A stretch of DNA of 64,000 nt from Numida meleagris. Its lineage: Eukaryota > Chordata > Aves > Galliformes > Numididae. The stretch's first letter is position 1, and each line of letters opens with the position of its first letter. Positions 27,151-38,300 of this stretch are shown piece after piece. The DNA lies in the NCBI RefSeq assembly GCF_002078875.1, contig NC_034415.1, positions 18,629,975 through 18,693,974 of the forward strand, given 5' to 3'. The notes below the pieces were generated by a model. The model worked only from the letters and a program-made list of their open reading frames with translations. It searched no databases and had not been told where the DNA came from. The position numbers and the translations under genes are program-made.

Positions 27151-27607
27151 CACTAGCATTGAGATCTCTCAGATACTTACAGTCTAAGATCACTCTTGAT
27201 TTTATTTACATCCTCCAAGCTTCTCCTATGGAAGGAAATAAAAAAATGCACGCAAATAATAATTTTTAATATCATCTGCTGTTCCTATTGATCTCACTGA
27301 AATTACTGCTTTATTACATTTCACTGCTCAATGTAACAGCAAGATGGCTGTAATTCTATATTTCTATGGAAAATATGGGTTGCACTGACACATATGTATT
27401 AGTTTTAGTCCCTGCTACTGACTGTATAACTCTGAAATTAGTTATTTTTCTCATTTTCACAGCTGAGAAAGTGAAATGATCTAAGCCAGCTGTGGCAGTA
27501 TATTTGACTGCACAACACTAATTACTGCACTGACAGGAGCCACTGTCCCTTCCACCACAGTTCAGTTACCTTTAGCACTTTCAGAGCATTACACATATTC
27601 TCTGGAG

Positions 27608-27640
27608 AAAAATAAATAAATAAATAAATAAATAAATAAA
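27608..27640. repeat. (AAAT)n microsatellite
   Basis: About eight perfect AAAT/TAAA units. Confidence 0.95.
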
Positions 27641-30600
27641 AACAAAAACCAAACCACAGTCATAACTTATGTATAACCTTAAAAATGCTTTGACTCAGAA
27701 TGTTATTTTTCTGCAACACCCTAAGATTAGTCCCTTCTGACGAACTACTGACATTCTAGCACTACCAAGACTATTTGCAGCACAAGCTGTATCGAGCGCA
27801 TAGTATATTGATGTAGTAAGTGACTTTCCATCATTGTGATGTCAGTCTCACAATATTCAGTGCTCTTGTTTGTTTCATCAAAATAGCATCCTTCTAAATT
27901 AGTTACAGTGACACAGATAATTCTTAATAACGAAAAGATATGCAAGCTAGAAGAATCATTACTGCTTAATTACAGTAAAAATCTAGTTTCTGCTTGATGA
28001 TCTGAAGTGTCTTAAAAAGGAAAGCAACATTTTTATATATGAATAATGCTAACTTTCACTTGACAATTGACTTTCCTTACTTTGAAAACACAAATACTTG
28101 AAGATTACGGAAGTTCCTGTGAGAAATCTATTTCTCCTACATTTACTGGCAAATCATCTCTTGCATTAATTTCAGATCACTGAGAGCATATCAACTATTT
28201 CTTGGAAAATCAGCTATATCCCAAGATATTCATGTGAGCAGAAACACATCAGCCAAATATGGAAGTGAGATGAACCAGTGAGAGGTATTTATTGACATCT
28301 ACCTATGACAAGTTGCAAGTTACTTAGTAGAAGGAAGTCATTTAAGAATATATTAGTATTTCTTCAAACACAGAATGATTTACTGTAGCTCTACTGAACT
28401 TTCTGGTACTGAAAACTTCCATCAAAGACAGTATGAATTCTGCCACTGAATTTGAGAGGAACAAGATTGCAGTTAGCACTCCAAATAAAATGTGGGATTA
28501 AGCATTACAAACACTTTAAAAATCACTTCACTGTTCCTGTTAAACTGAACCAATAAAACAATACAGCCTAAGAATGTCAGTGTGTCACTGTAGTGGCTTA
28601 ATGGTTTCTTGGAAGAGAAGATTACTGAAAGGATATACACAAAGACTAATATTTCTGTGAAATAATATTTCTTACATAAAATACATACATGAGAATAGTT
28701 TATTCAGCTTTGAAGTCTAAATAATCTAAATCACTATGCTTTATTCTGGTCATTACCTCTTACTTACACACACTAGAAAACAACTATAATGCTTTGATCT
28801 TGCAGACTTCAAACAGCAGAAGATAATTAAAGCAGTAATTCCTTTTATGTAGTTTATTTTAGAATTTCTATTTTAACCTAAATAACTTTACTTTAAAAGC
28901 TATTTCATTTTTTTTCTTTCTCATTGCCCAAGATCTCTTTCCATTTCCATAACGTGAGGCCTTGCATGATGTTTCTGCAAAAGTGGAGGCAGAGGATCTC
29001 TGCAATAGTAACGTGCTATCTATAGCTTCTCAGATTTAGACACGTCTGATTTTTTAAATGAAATGCCAGAGGATTATTTTATAAAGATCTCAGTGAGAAG
29101 ACAAGTTGCAGCTTTTTCCCCCAAGCTTGTACTGCCGCTTTTCCATGCACTATTAGTCTGCTGGTTTATGATTCTAGTGACCATAACACACCAGTAGAAA
29201 TTATCTCTTGATTAAAGATATTCACAAAAGCACACAAAACATGGGCACATTTGTGAGAAATAAATCTGAAGAAGTTACTGTACTTTATAACACATAAAAC
29301 TGTGTATTTAATACAACTGTATTGCCATCATCTTCCCTGAAAAAATACCCCTTATTTTCTGGAAAAAATAAATGAATGATTTTAGTGGCTTCTGTTATGT
29401 TTTAAGAACCTGGATATGCAATCAAAAAAGGTATTGGCTTTGGATCATTTAAAACTGCATTTAAAAGGTATACCTGCTGATCTCCCACAGCAGGCTATAG
29501 GTTAGGAGGATAACTATGAAGAACTTTGGATATAAGATCTTCATGCAGTGCACCAACGTTTTTGTCAGAAGGAAAAAACCTGTTCACAGAGTAAGACCAG
29601 CAACTCAAAATCCTGTTTCGTCAGACATATACATAGATGAGAAAATAAGCTGTACCGATGATGAGCCTGACTTGGGACATACAGTTGAGAATCTGTGCAA
29701 GAAACATGAAATAGTTTAAATTAGAAGTGATCCTGGTGGTCAGCTTGTCCACCTCCCCATTCAGAGCAAATCAAGCTTTTAAACACTTCGTACTTTTGAA
29801 ACTTCATGGTACAGTACCCTGGAATTAAACATCATGGCAAAAGATTTCTTGTCCTCCACTGGTAAGAGCCAAGATGGAACAAGCAAGGGTCTCTGGTGCA
29901 GTGGAAGAATGTCAGAGAGAAAAAGGAGCAAATAAGGAGGTCAAATCAAGATCTCCTGTTCAACAATGGACTTGTTTGGCACGAGTTAAGCAATAAATGG
30001 ACCCTAGGACTCAGCACGGTTTTCTGTTGAGGGTTGAGCACTCCAGCCATGCATTGCAGAGCCATGCTCCTTCCTTGCTCTGGCCTCAGTCACATTGGTT
30101 TTGGCAAACCAGAAAATCTTCAACACAGATACCGGATGTCAAATTGTCATCTTAGGAAGTGGATGTTGAATTGATTCAGACAATCATGGATTAAAGTTCT
30201 GCCTTCCTTGTTCTCCCCTCATGACTGCTTACTAGTAGACCAGAAAAAGGAGCAGATAGAATGTAGTATTTCAGGCACTTGGGGAACTTAATGGTTGAAA
30301 ATTAAGGCACCTTAAAATTTACAAGTCACTGTTTGTTAGGTATTATAAAAAAGAAAAAATTGAACCTTGATATGGAATCTAGACTTTATCACTTGTATAG
30401 ATGATTATGCAAAAATTTCACTATAGAATACCAGCTGCTTTGGCATGATAGCTCTCCTGTTGGAGCCCTCACTTCTACACCGCTGTCTTCAGTGGATCTG
30501 AAGGAAAAATATTACGGCAACATGTAATGCAATGATTTTTTTTTCAGATTACAATTATATTAATTTGTAGGTGATGATAATGGAACTTAAACTATCTTTC

Positions 30601-31089
30601 TTATGCTGGTTTCAGAAGAAAGTAAAACCAGAAACATTTGGTGGGAGTTATAGCTATTTGGTAGGGATGCTTTTCCGATAACATATTTTAGCCTCAAGTA
30701 TTTTAATTTGTCAAATTACTACTAGCAGTAGATTAAAAAAAAAAAAAGAAATGGAATTATCTTTGCAAACTTCTGTAGCTAGTATTTATTTTGCAACCAT
30801 GGTGCTGAAATTAAACAGCTAGACAGACACATGTTTATGTTCCTGAGATCACAGGACATTTTTCTTTAAAAAAAAAAAAAGCCTCCATTGCAGTTTTACT
30901 AAGAAGGAAAACCCTGATTGTATCTATAACACTCTATAACTTACCATAGCTATATACACTATTTAAAAAAAAATGCATTTGAATATTTAACCATTGTTCT
31001 ATCACTTCAGACATCACACTGTTTACAGTAGACAGTGTGAAAAAAGGAAGAAGTGAGGTACATAGATATCTTCACAAAATCTCACCATC

Positions 31090-31342
31090 TGGAGCTGCTG
31101 AAATGTCCACCAGAAGACTTTTTCCCCACAGGAAGGTCAGATTTAACAGGCTGCCCAGAGAGGTTATGGATGCCCCATCCCTGGAGGTGTTCAAGGCCAG
31201 GTTGGTTGGGGCCCTGTGAAGTCTGATCTAGTATTAGATGCGGAGGTTGGCAGCCCTGCCTGTGACAGTGGGGTTGGAGCTTGATGATCCTTGAGGACCC
31301 TTCCATCCCAAGCCATTCTATGATTCTATGACTCTATGATTT
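31090..31342 (+). repeat. CR1 LINE 3'-end fragment, about 250 bp
   Basis: Plus-sense CR1 tail including GGCTGCCCAGAGAGGTTATG, ATGCCCCATCCCTGGAGGTG, TTCAAGGCCAGGTTGG, and the terminal octamer repeats ATTCTATGATTCTATGACTCTATGAT. The 5' edge is approximate. It lies about 470 bp from the solo LTR. Open frames at 31037-31219 and 31082-31306 are within or across this repeat. Confidence 0.92.
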
Positions 31343-31814
31343 ATTATGACAGACTGCCTGCAAAACAATTGTAATTGACTAGATGCTTGGTATTTGTGTG
31401 TTTTTAATGCTTGTTTGTTTTCTCATTTCTTATGAATAGATTGTACTGAGTAAGACCTAATGTTTTAAGTTTTGCAAAATATTCAGGCTCTCCAGTCAGG
31501 TGCCTGGGTTTCCCTCAGGCATAAATAGATATATTCGTCAACTGTAGCACCTATCTCTTCTAAATAGAAATCTCTAAAAATTTTTCAAGCTCAGATCTCT
31601 GAAAGGGAAGCCTGCTAGTATTAGTTTGTATTTATCCATAGCATTTAAGTTACCTAAATACAGAAGTGTGGGCCACGAACGTACGCTTATGCTCTGCATA
31701 AAAGTGGAGCATAAGCTGTACTAAGGATCAGACCAGAAATCATTTCAATTCACTAGACGTTATTAAAGAGAAGAAAAAGTGATAAAAAATATGGGTACTA
31801 CTTACCAGGGAAGG

Positions 31815-32650
31815 TGTGGTGGTAGATGGCTCTGCTAACATGCTGCTCTCTCTCTCTTGCTCCTCAAGAGGATAGGGTGAATAAAATACGGTATGAGTTG
31901 ATATAAGGACACAGAAATCATGCACCAATTACTGTCACAGGAAAGACTCCTAGCGTAAGGGAGATTAATGTGATTTATTACCAGATTACTGTCTAGAGCA
32001 GTGAGAAACTAAAATCAAACTGAAAACATCATCTCCCCATCCATCCTCTTCTGCCTACAGGTGAGTGGGGGCTCTCCAAGCACTGCTCCAACATAGGTCA
32101 GTACCACAGCAACCACCCTTCATGCTCCAGCACAGGTCTCCACAGGCAGCAGCTCCCCCAGACCTTCTCCATCACGAGCTCCTCTCCCAGGCTGCAGCTC
32201 TGGCCCAGAGCCTGTTCCTGCAGGGGCTCTACATGGGCAGTGGCCTCCTTCAGGTCTCATCCACCACTGTACAGAGGGCTCTTCTATGGGCTGCACTTGG
32301 AGATCTACTCTGCTTGGTGCCCATGGCAGCAGAAGGAAACAGCCTGCTCCTCCATGGGCCTCACCTGGGCTGCAGGGAACTTCTGCTCCACGTCTGGAGC
32401 ACTTCCTGCCCTCCTTCTGCACTGACCTCAGTGTCTGCACATTGTTTCTCTCTTACTTTCCTTTCTTAAATCTGCTCTCACAGAAATGCAACCAACATCA
32501 CTCACTGGCTCAGCTCTTGCTAGTGGTGGGTCCTTTTTGGAGCCATCTCTAATCTGAGCTGGCTCATGGGGTACCTGCTGGGCTCTGCTCACAGAGGCCA
32601 ATCCTGATGCCTCCTTCACTACCCCAGTTCCTCCAAAAAATCTTGCCACA
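31815..32650 (-). mobile_element. Solo LTR of an avian endogenous retrovirus (ERVL-like)
   Basis: On the minus strand this 836-bp block begins TGTGGCAAGA and ends CCACCACA, so it has the TG...CA ends and a 5-base terminal inverted repeat (TGTGG/CCACA) typical of LTRs. The 5' two-thirds is GC-rich with repeated GAGCAG/GAGCCC-type motifs familiar from bird LTRs. An AATAAA lies near the 3' end (31974-31979 on plus). Flanking 5-mers (GAAGG and TAAGC) share only AAG, so a target duplication is eroded at best. No gag, pol or env sequence adjoins it, so it is a solo LTR. The family name is from memory and uncertain. Open frames across it on both strands are not genes. Confidence 0.75.
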
Positions 32651-35029
32651 TAAGCCTTTTGCAAAGTGCAAACATGATAGTGAAAAGACTCCAACAATCA
32701 TTTCCTTTTTTGGCCTCCACAAGAAGAAATTAATCCTGACCTAATTAGTTTAAATAAGAAGGGAAGCTCGGAAAAGCCTGAAGAAAGGATCAGTTAATGA
32801 ATATGTGAATTATATTGAAGAATCCTGCAATGATAATTAAATATAAGTCCTGCTCATCAGCCTGATCTCCTGCCAAGGGTATGGCTTCATAGAACAGTTG
32901 AGTAAAATTAACATCTGCCCTGTGTGGAGGTCTCATAGCCTTTCCCTGTGCTGCTGGATTCCCCCCACGCACCCTTCACTTTTCCCCTGCTCTATTTCTG
33001 GCACTGCAACATAGAACAATTCAACACACTATGTCTGTAAACAGCTACTCCTTATTTTGCTGCATTAATTTTTTTTGTCATTTTCACAAGTTCATTCAAC
33101 TCACAGCGTAGCCAAAGCCAAAAGTCATACAAAAGAAGTGGTGCCAGCATGTGGCCATACCACATTTCAGCCAACTCACTCCTAAGGTGCCCCAGAAGCC
33201 CAAGAAGCTGATAGAGTAGCAGCCTGGCAAATATCTCAGTTCAGAGGAGATCACTTACTTAACAGTGTGAACTGTTGTATTTGCAAAGACAATTGCCTCC
33301 TTCCAAAGCATCCATCTGGATGTGCAAGCAATCATGTAAGACTGCGCTATGATGGTGGCTGTTCCACGTAAAGAACCAAATATGACATTTGTCTCATTGC
33401 TTACTCAGCTCCAACATCCGAGCCTAGTAGCCATAAGACACCCAACAGCCATCATCACCAGTTCCCATGTTCTTGCACCTACTAATAATGGATGACTAAC
33501 TCACCTTTGAAAATTCATTTATATGAGAATAAAGTTCATGTTATTACTAAATCAATCAACATAGTATTAACATGTAGTAGTTTCCACCTGAGATACACAC
33601 TCTTATCATCTTTTAGACAATGGGTATTAGAACTCGTAATTACTTTTTTTTTCCTTGTATGTATTCCATATCACAAAGTGGTAGGTTCACTGTTATCTCA
33701 AGAAAACAGGATGCAACTACTTATAAAACAGCCGCTCTTTCCTTCATTTTTGTAACAGCATTACACTGTGAGCATTTAGGAGTTCTTAGCAAGTATTAAG
33801 ATTAACTCATTCCTAATGTGTCAGATTAAGGTAACAAGAAAATAAAAATGTTTATATACAAATATTAAAAAAAAAAAAGAAAAAAAACCCACACAAGTAA
33901 TAGAAAGATGGATACTTTGCCTCAGGAATCAGATTAAAAAAAAAAACATTGAACCTTGTTTTCTGTTTTTGTATACAGCTAACAAACCACAGGTCTTTGC
34001 TAATCCCAGTGATGAGCAACTTGTTATTGAGGCCTTCTTTGCCTCAGCAAGCAGTTTCAGACTAGGCTGGGGCCTTGTTTTAGGATAACTTGCTTCATTA
34101 TACAGCCTGCCCTTTCTTAAGCTCCCTATTAGATTATAATATTCTCCCATTCTCCCACCCTGAGTATTTCCTCAGTCATTAATCAGAAACGAGATTCACT
34201 TTCAACCCACCAGACTGCCCCTGCCTGCTCTGGAGGCACTAATTGCTGCCCAGCAGCGAGCAGGCAGCACAGCCTGTGCAGAGCTCAGCGGCACAGCACA
34301 AGACAGCCTGCCCTGTTCTTCCTGCCTGAGCATGCTTGGATCCTACTCAGAAGGTGTCCTGGTTTTTGTTGTTGTTTTTTTTCTATAATCTTATATTCTA
34401 TAAAACATATAATTTGCTAGTCATACAACACAGCACATCTCCTATGAGACCAAACACAATGGTAATCAAATCACTTTCAGAGGTAACAGACTCATGGGTG
34501 GCTGCATCCTGAGCTGCCAATGGACAAGACAAAATAGTAACAGGAAAACGAAAGTATTTTTTTCAGAACTCACAGTGCATGTGAAACTAATCAGTATCTG
34601 TGTAACATGTTGGCAACTATTTGAGTACAAACACTTCTACTCACATTTTCTAAGCATGGATCATCAGAACTTGACCTTGTCTGCCTTAGACCGCTGGTTA
34701 CACTGGGCTATGAACATTAAGACCTACTATTTGCATCCTCACTGTCATCCTTACTACCTCCTCATTCCTGTCATGGTTGTGAATGGCACTGGTCAGTTTG
34801 AATTCAATAGGGGGTTGTAATAAGGCTTATTTTAGCAACTTGGGTTACCTTCTGTCATACAAAAATATCGTAACTCTTAAGACACGGTTTGATAACTTTA
34901 ATGAGGCTCTGCAATTTACAATAGTTGCAATAGTTCACAAAATATAAGAAATCACATATACATATAAACTTTTCTTGTTTTACAAGTCAACCAGTATGAA
35001 CTACACAAGCTACATTTACTCACATAACA

Positions 35030-36737
35030 AAATGGAACACTGATGAGCTTTATTCACTGATCAAACACTTCAACAATTTACGGACCAACATTGTTCTGCA
35101 GCTGCTAAAACAAGAACAAATAAGTTATGTCAACAGATACACTGGCATCACATTCTACAAAATGAAAAGGCCAAATTGAGCACTGACTGAATGCTCCTAG
35201 ATTTCAGTGGAACTCACAAGAAGCAACACTACTGAGCTTATACCACCATCAAATACGTACATGTTTTATATTTTCTGTGATCGGCAAAATAAATCGCAGA
35301 AAAAAAAGCATTTCATTTCATTACAAGCTTATTTAACCCATTAATTTTCTAACTTTTTTAAAACAAAAATTTGAAATATTTTAACTTTTTTTTAAATTAT
35401 TTTCCAACTCAAACTGTTCTCACAAGCAACGTGAATTGGTACTTTGTGAATAGTTTTGGTCTCTCAGACTGTCTTCTTGGTGAAACAATTTTTAACTACT
35501 TAGTCCAAATGTACTAACAATTCACTCATTATTGTTTGAAGTTAAATAGGTAAAAATAAAATAGTTCTATCTTAAAATAATTCTTGTGTTACAAAGTCTG
35601 ATACTCTCATTTTTGCTTCTAAACAAAGTACAGTCACAAAAGCCAACGCTTCTTTTAGCAGCAATAGAGGTTAAGGGCCTCCTGCATAAAGTCCTTGAAA
35701 CCTTCAGACACCTTAAAATATACTGCATGTACTCAGCACTTAAGATATGGATCCTGCAAACATCAAGTATGCAGTTTGCTTTCACAAATAACAACCACAC
35801 TCAGAGCAGTTCTCTGTAGTTCTCTACACAATGGTTTTACATGAGACCTGTGTGACCTTTTACAATTTGAGCAGAGGTACCTTATGAGCATTTCTGTTTA
35901 TATAGTAGGGGAACCCTTCAAGGAATTTTCTTCAGTTGGGGATAGAAAAAATAAATAAAAATAATCCCTACTTTTTATACAGACTAACCACAGCTTTATG
36001 TCTGTTAATTTCAATAAAATTTACTGAAAAGACTAACAACTCACCAATAGGTCTAAAATGTAACTGTAAGCAAGCTGAGCTCATCTGCTTCTAACTGTGT
36101 TCTCACAGGGAACCTGATGTTGTATCAGGGGTTGGAAAGGGATACATATGCTGATGAAATTTGCAGCTCTCCCAGAAATTCGTGCAACAGTAAATAATCA
36201 ACAGTTCAAGTCAATGAACCAAACAAACTAGATCATTTACTAAGCTAGCCACAAACAGAACATCCTTTATACATCCATGGGAAAATGAATTGCCTAGAAG
36301 CAAAGGCTTCCTTCCCCTTAGGGAAAGGATGGTGGACTTTTTTCTATGAAGCATTGTCTTTGCAAAGGCTTTGGGAGTATCACTGGTAGATGCAGCTACC
36401 CCATTTAAAAAACACCTTAGAGAACATTTTCTCACCTGTATGTTTTTTCAAGAATCCTGCTAAGGTAAAGGATTTGGAACCCTGTTCATTTTAGTACCTA
36501 GGAGTAATCTAGGGAGCTTTATCATTCTACAGCCAGTTTTGGCAGAGATGTACACTAACGTGACTTAAAACATTCAAGTGCATCTTCTGGAGTAGCAATA
36601 TCAAACTGGTAAGCAACAAGAGAAAATCATTCATGATTTAAAACAAATGCCAAACCACTGAGCCTTAGAATTCATTGTAAAGTATTGCCCGTCTATGAGC
36701 ATTGCTTCCATCATCTCTTCATATGCTGTTCTTAATT
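35030..36737 (-). other. PTGFR: Probable PTGFR 3' UTR with candidate poly(A) site
   Basis: Downstream of the PTGFR stop the minus strand is AT-rich and holds no recognisable gene. The best poly(A) signal I see is AATAAA (plus-strand TTTATT at 35049-35054), followed about 20-60 nt further on by a GT-rich stretch that could be the downstream element. This gives a 3' UTR of about 1.7 kb. ATTTA pentamers occur on the minus strand at 35290-35294, 35543-35547 and 36191-36195 and could affect mRNA stability. The exact end is inferred; variant signals such as ATTAAA further on (about 34895) are alternatives. Confidence 0.5.
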
Positions 36738-37043
36738 TTATTGCCCTGTCGAGCTGAGCGGCTGTAGATTTATTTGTTTGGAACTTAGTGGTGACTCAGA
36801 TATTGCTGCAACCTTTAAAGAATTCTTGATGGAGCTGAGTTCCCACATGTGTAAGTTTATGATGTGCATGCCACAACATCCCCTTGTGATCTTGTACAGG
36901 TTTTTAAGAACGGCTTTCCGGAGAAGAATGTACACCCAGGGATCTAAAATCTGATTCCATGTTGCCATTCGGAGAGCGAAAAGTATTGTTTCACAGTTCT
37001 CCTTTGAATGACTTGCATTTATCCCAATTCTGGCCATTGAAAC
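36738..37043 (-). CDS. PTGFR: Prostaglandin F2-alpha receptor, coding exon B (residues 264-364, TM7 and tail)
   Basis: This terminal coding exon follows a TTTTCAG acceptor and joins exon A in phase 0 (Leu263|Val264). It encodes extracellular loop 3, TM7 and the cytoplasmic tail, ending at TAA (36738-36740). TM7 carries the prostanoid-receptor signature: R288, the arginine known in the family to contact the prostaglandin carboxylate, followed by the DPWVY motif (297-301) in place of NPxxY. A Cys-Cys pair (319-320) lies in the proximal tail, and the conserved [18 protein letters not shown] block spans 331-348. The last 16 residues diverge from remembered mammalian FP and make the tail a few residues longer, so the whole protein is 364 residues against 359 in human. 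The open frame continues upstream of the acceptor into intron sequence, which should not be read as coding. Confidence 0.95.
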   Translation of the reverse strand, partial: VSMARIGINASHSKENCETILFALRMATWNQILDPWVYILLRKAVLKNLYKITRGCCGMHIINLHMWELSSIKNSLKVAAISESPLSSKQINLQPLSSTGQ

Positions 37044-37325
37044 CTGAAAATTGAACATTTTAAAATTATGCATCAAAAAAATACAGCAAGTGAGCATGTA
37101 AATGAGTGAAATCATTTCAACAGTGTCATTAAGCATTGCATCTTCACAGCATCAGTGCATTTCCATTCCAAAGTTAATATTTTTGTGCATGTAACAGTTA
37201 TTGTTCTAGAAATTCTCTCCTGTCTTAGAAAGGATGAACACGTTTCTGCTGAACTACTTCTGCTGAAACTTAAATGGATGATGGTGACCAGACAGAGAAA
37301 AGCCTCCAGAAACAGGAACTAATTT

Positions 37326-37628
37326 CATAGAATCATAGAATAGCTCAGGTTGGAAAAAACCTTCAAGATCATCAAGTCTAACTGCAACCTAACCATACTA
37401 CCCTAACAACCTACTACTAGATCACGTCCCTGAGCACCACATCCAAACAGTTTTTAAACACATTCAGTGATGGTGACTCAACCACCTCCATGAGGAGCCC
37501 ATTCCAGTGCTTAACAACCCTTTCTGTATATAAGTTTTTCCTGATATCCAACCTAAGCCTCCCCTGGTGCAACTTGAGGCCATTTCCCCTTGTCCCATCA
37601 CCTGTCACCAGTGAGAAGAGACCAACTC
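37326..37628 (-). repeat. CR1 LINE 3'-end fragment, about 300 bp, in the PTGFR intron
   Basis: CATAGAATCATAGAATAGCTC is followed by CAGGTTGGAAAAAACC and later segments matching the CR1 3' UTR in reverse complement, through GGCCATTTCCCCTTGTCC. It is minus-sense, the same orientation as PTGFR, and lies about 280 bp inside the intron from exon B. The 63-codon minus frame 37417-37608 belongs to it. Confidence 0.92.
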
Positions 37629-38262
37629 CACTCTCATAGCAATTAGCCAGAATCTAAGCTATCAAAGCATGACTCGATTATTCCAGGGCTGCATTTTTTA
37701 ATGGATAGAGGACACCATTAGATCAGAATAATTTTACAAAGAGTATTTACTTTTTCACAGTCATTCACCAACATTTAGTTTCTCAGTCCAGCGCAGCAAG
37801 ATTACCTCTGGCAGAGGATACCCAATGGGCACACAAGCCCAACACAGCTCTGTAAACTGTGGCTGGCCTCCAGTCTTGTAGGGCTGCAGCCTATGCACTG
37901 AATCACCAGCCCACATTGTTGGGGCTCCTGCCCTGCAGAGACCTCTGTAGGCTTTCTGCCACTGAGGTTTTGTAACCTGAGTTCCTGTGTGAAGAAAGCC
38001 CGACTGTGGAAAGCCAGGAATGTGCCAGAGAATGGTAAATTATCTCTCTCTATTATTAATGTTAAAAGCACATGAAGACTTTTTTGGTAGAAAGATGAAA
38101 CACTGTACGGCTTTCAGTTCCAAAGCATTTAAAGTGATACAGTTAAGTAACTAAGAAACGAGATATTTTGCAACTGATGCTATGAGTACACTGATTTATT
38201 GAGTGATGAGAGGTAGGGTCAGTCTGTACAAGTACAATGTCCTATTTTCACAGATACATTGT

Positions 38263-38300
38263 AAAAAAAAAAAAAAGAAGAAGAAGAATACAAAAAAAAA
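38263..38300. repeat. A-rich/GAA simple repeat
   Basis: An A14 run, then GAAGAAGAAGAA, then A9. A purine-rich low-complexity tract within the PTGFR intron. Confidence 0.85.

Larger units (their letters stand above)
25891..35029. other. Intergenic sequence between repeats, no gene seen
   Basis: Apart from the CR1 copies, the solo LTR and the AAAT microsatellite, this stretch holds no recognised gene. The 117-codon frame at 26473-26826 and the 67-codon frame at 29516-29719 (MKNFGYKIFM start) match nothing I know. A moderately GC-rich patch at about 34200-34330 has no identified role. Confidence 0.65.

Noticed and set aside
32065..32697. Open frames of 61-134 codons on both strands
   Set aside because: They lie within or across the GC-rich solo LTR and differ by frame; this is non-coding LTR sequence.
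36738..37136. Minus-strand frame extending PTGFR exon B upstream to 37136
   Set aside because: The part above 37043 is intronic; the acceptor TTTTCAG at 37044 and the exact join to exon A define the exon start.
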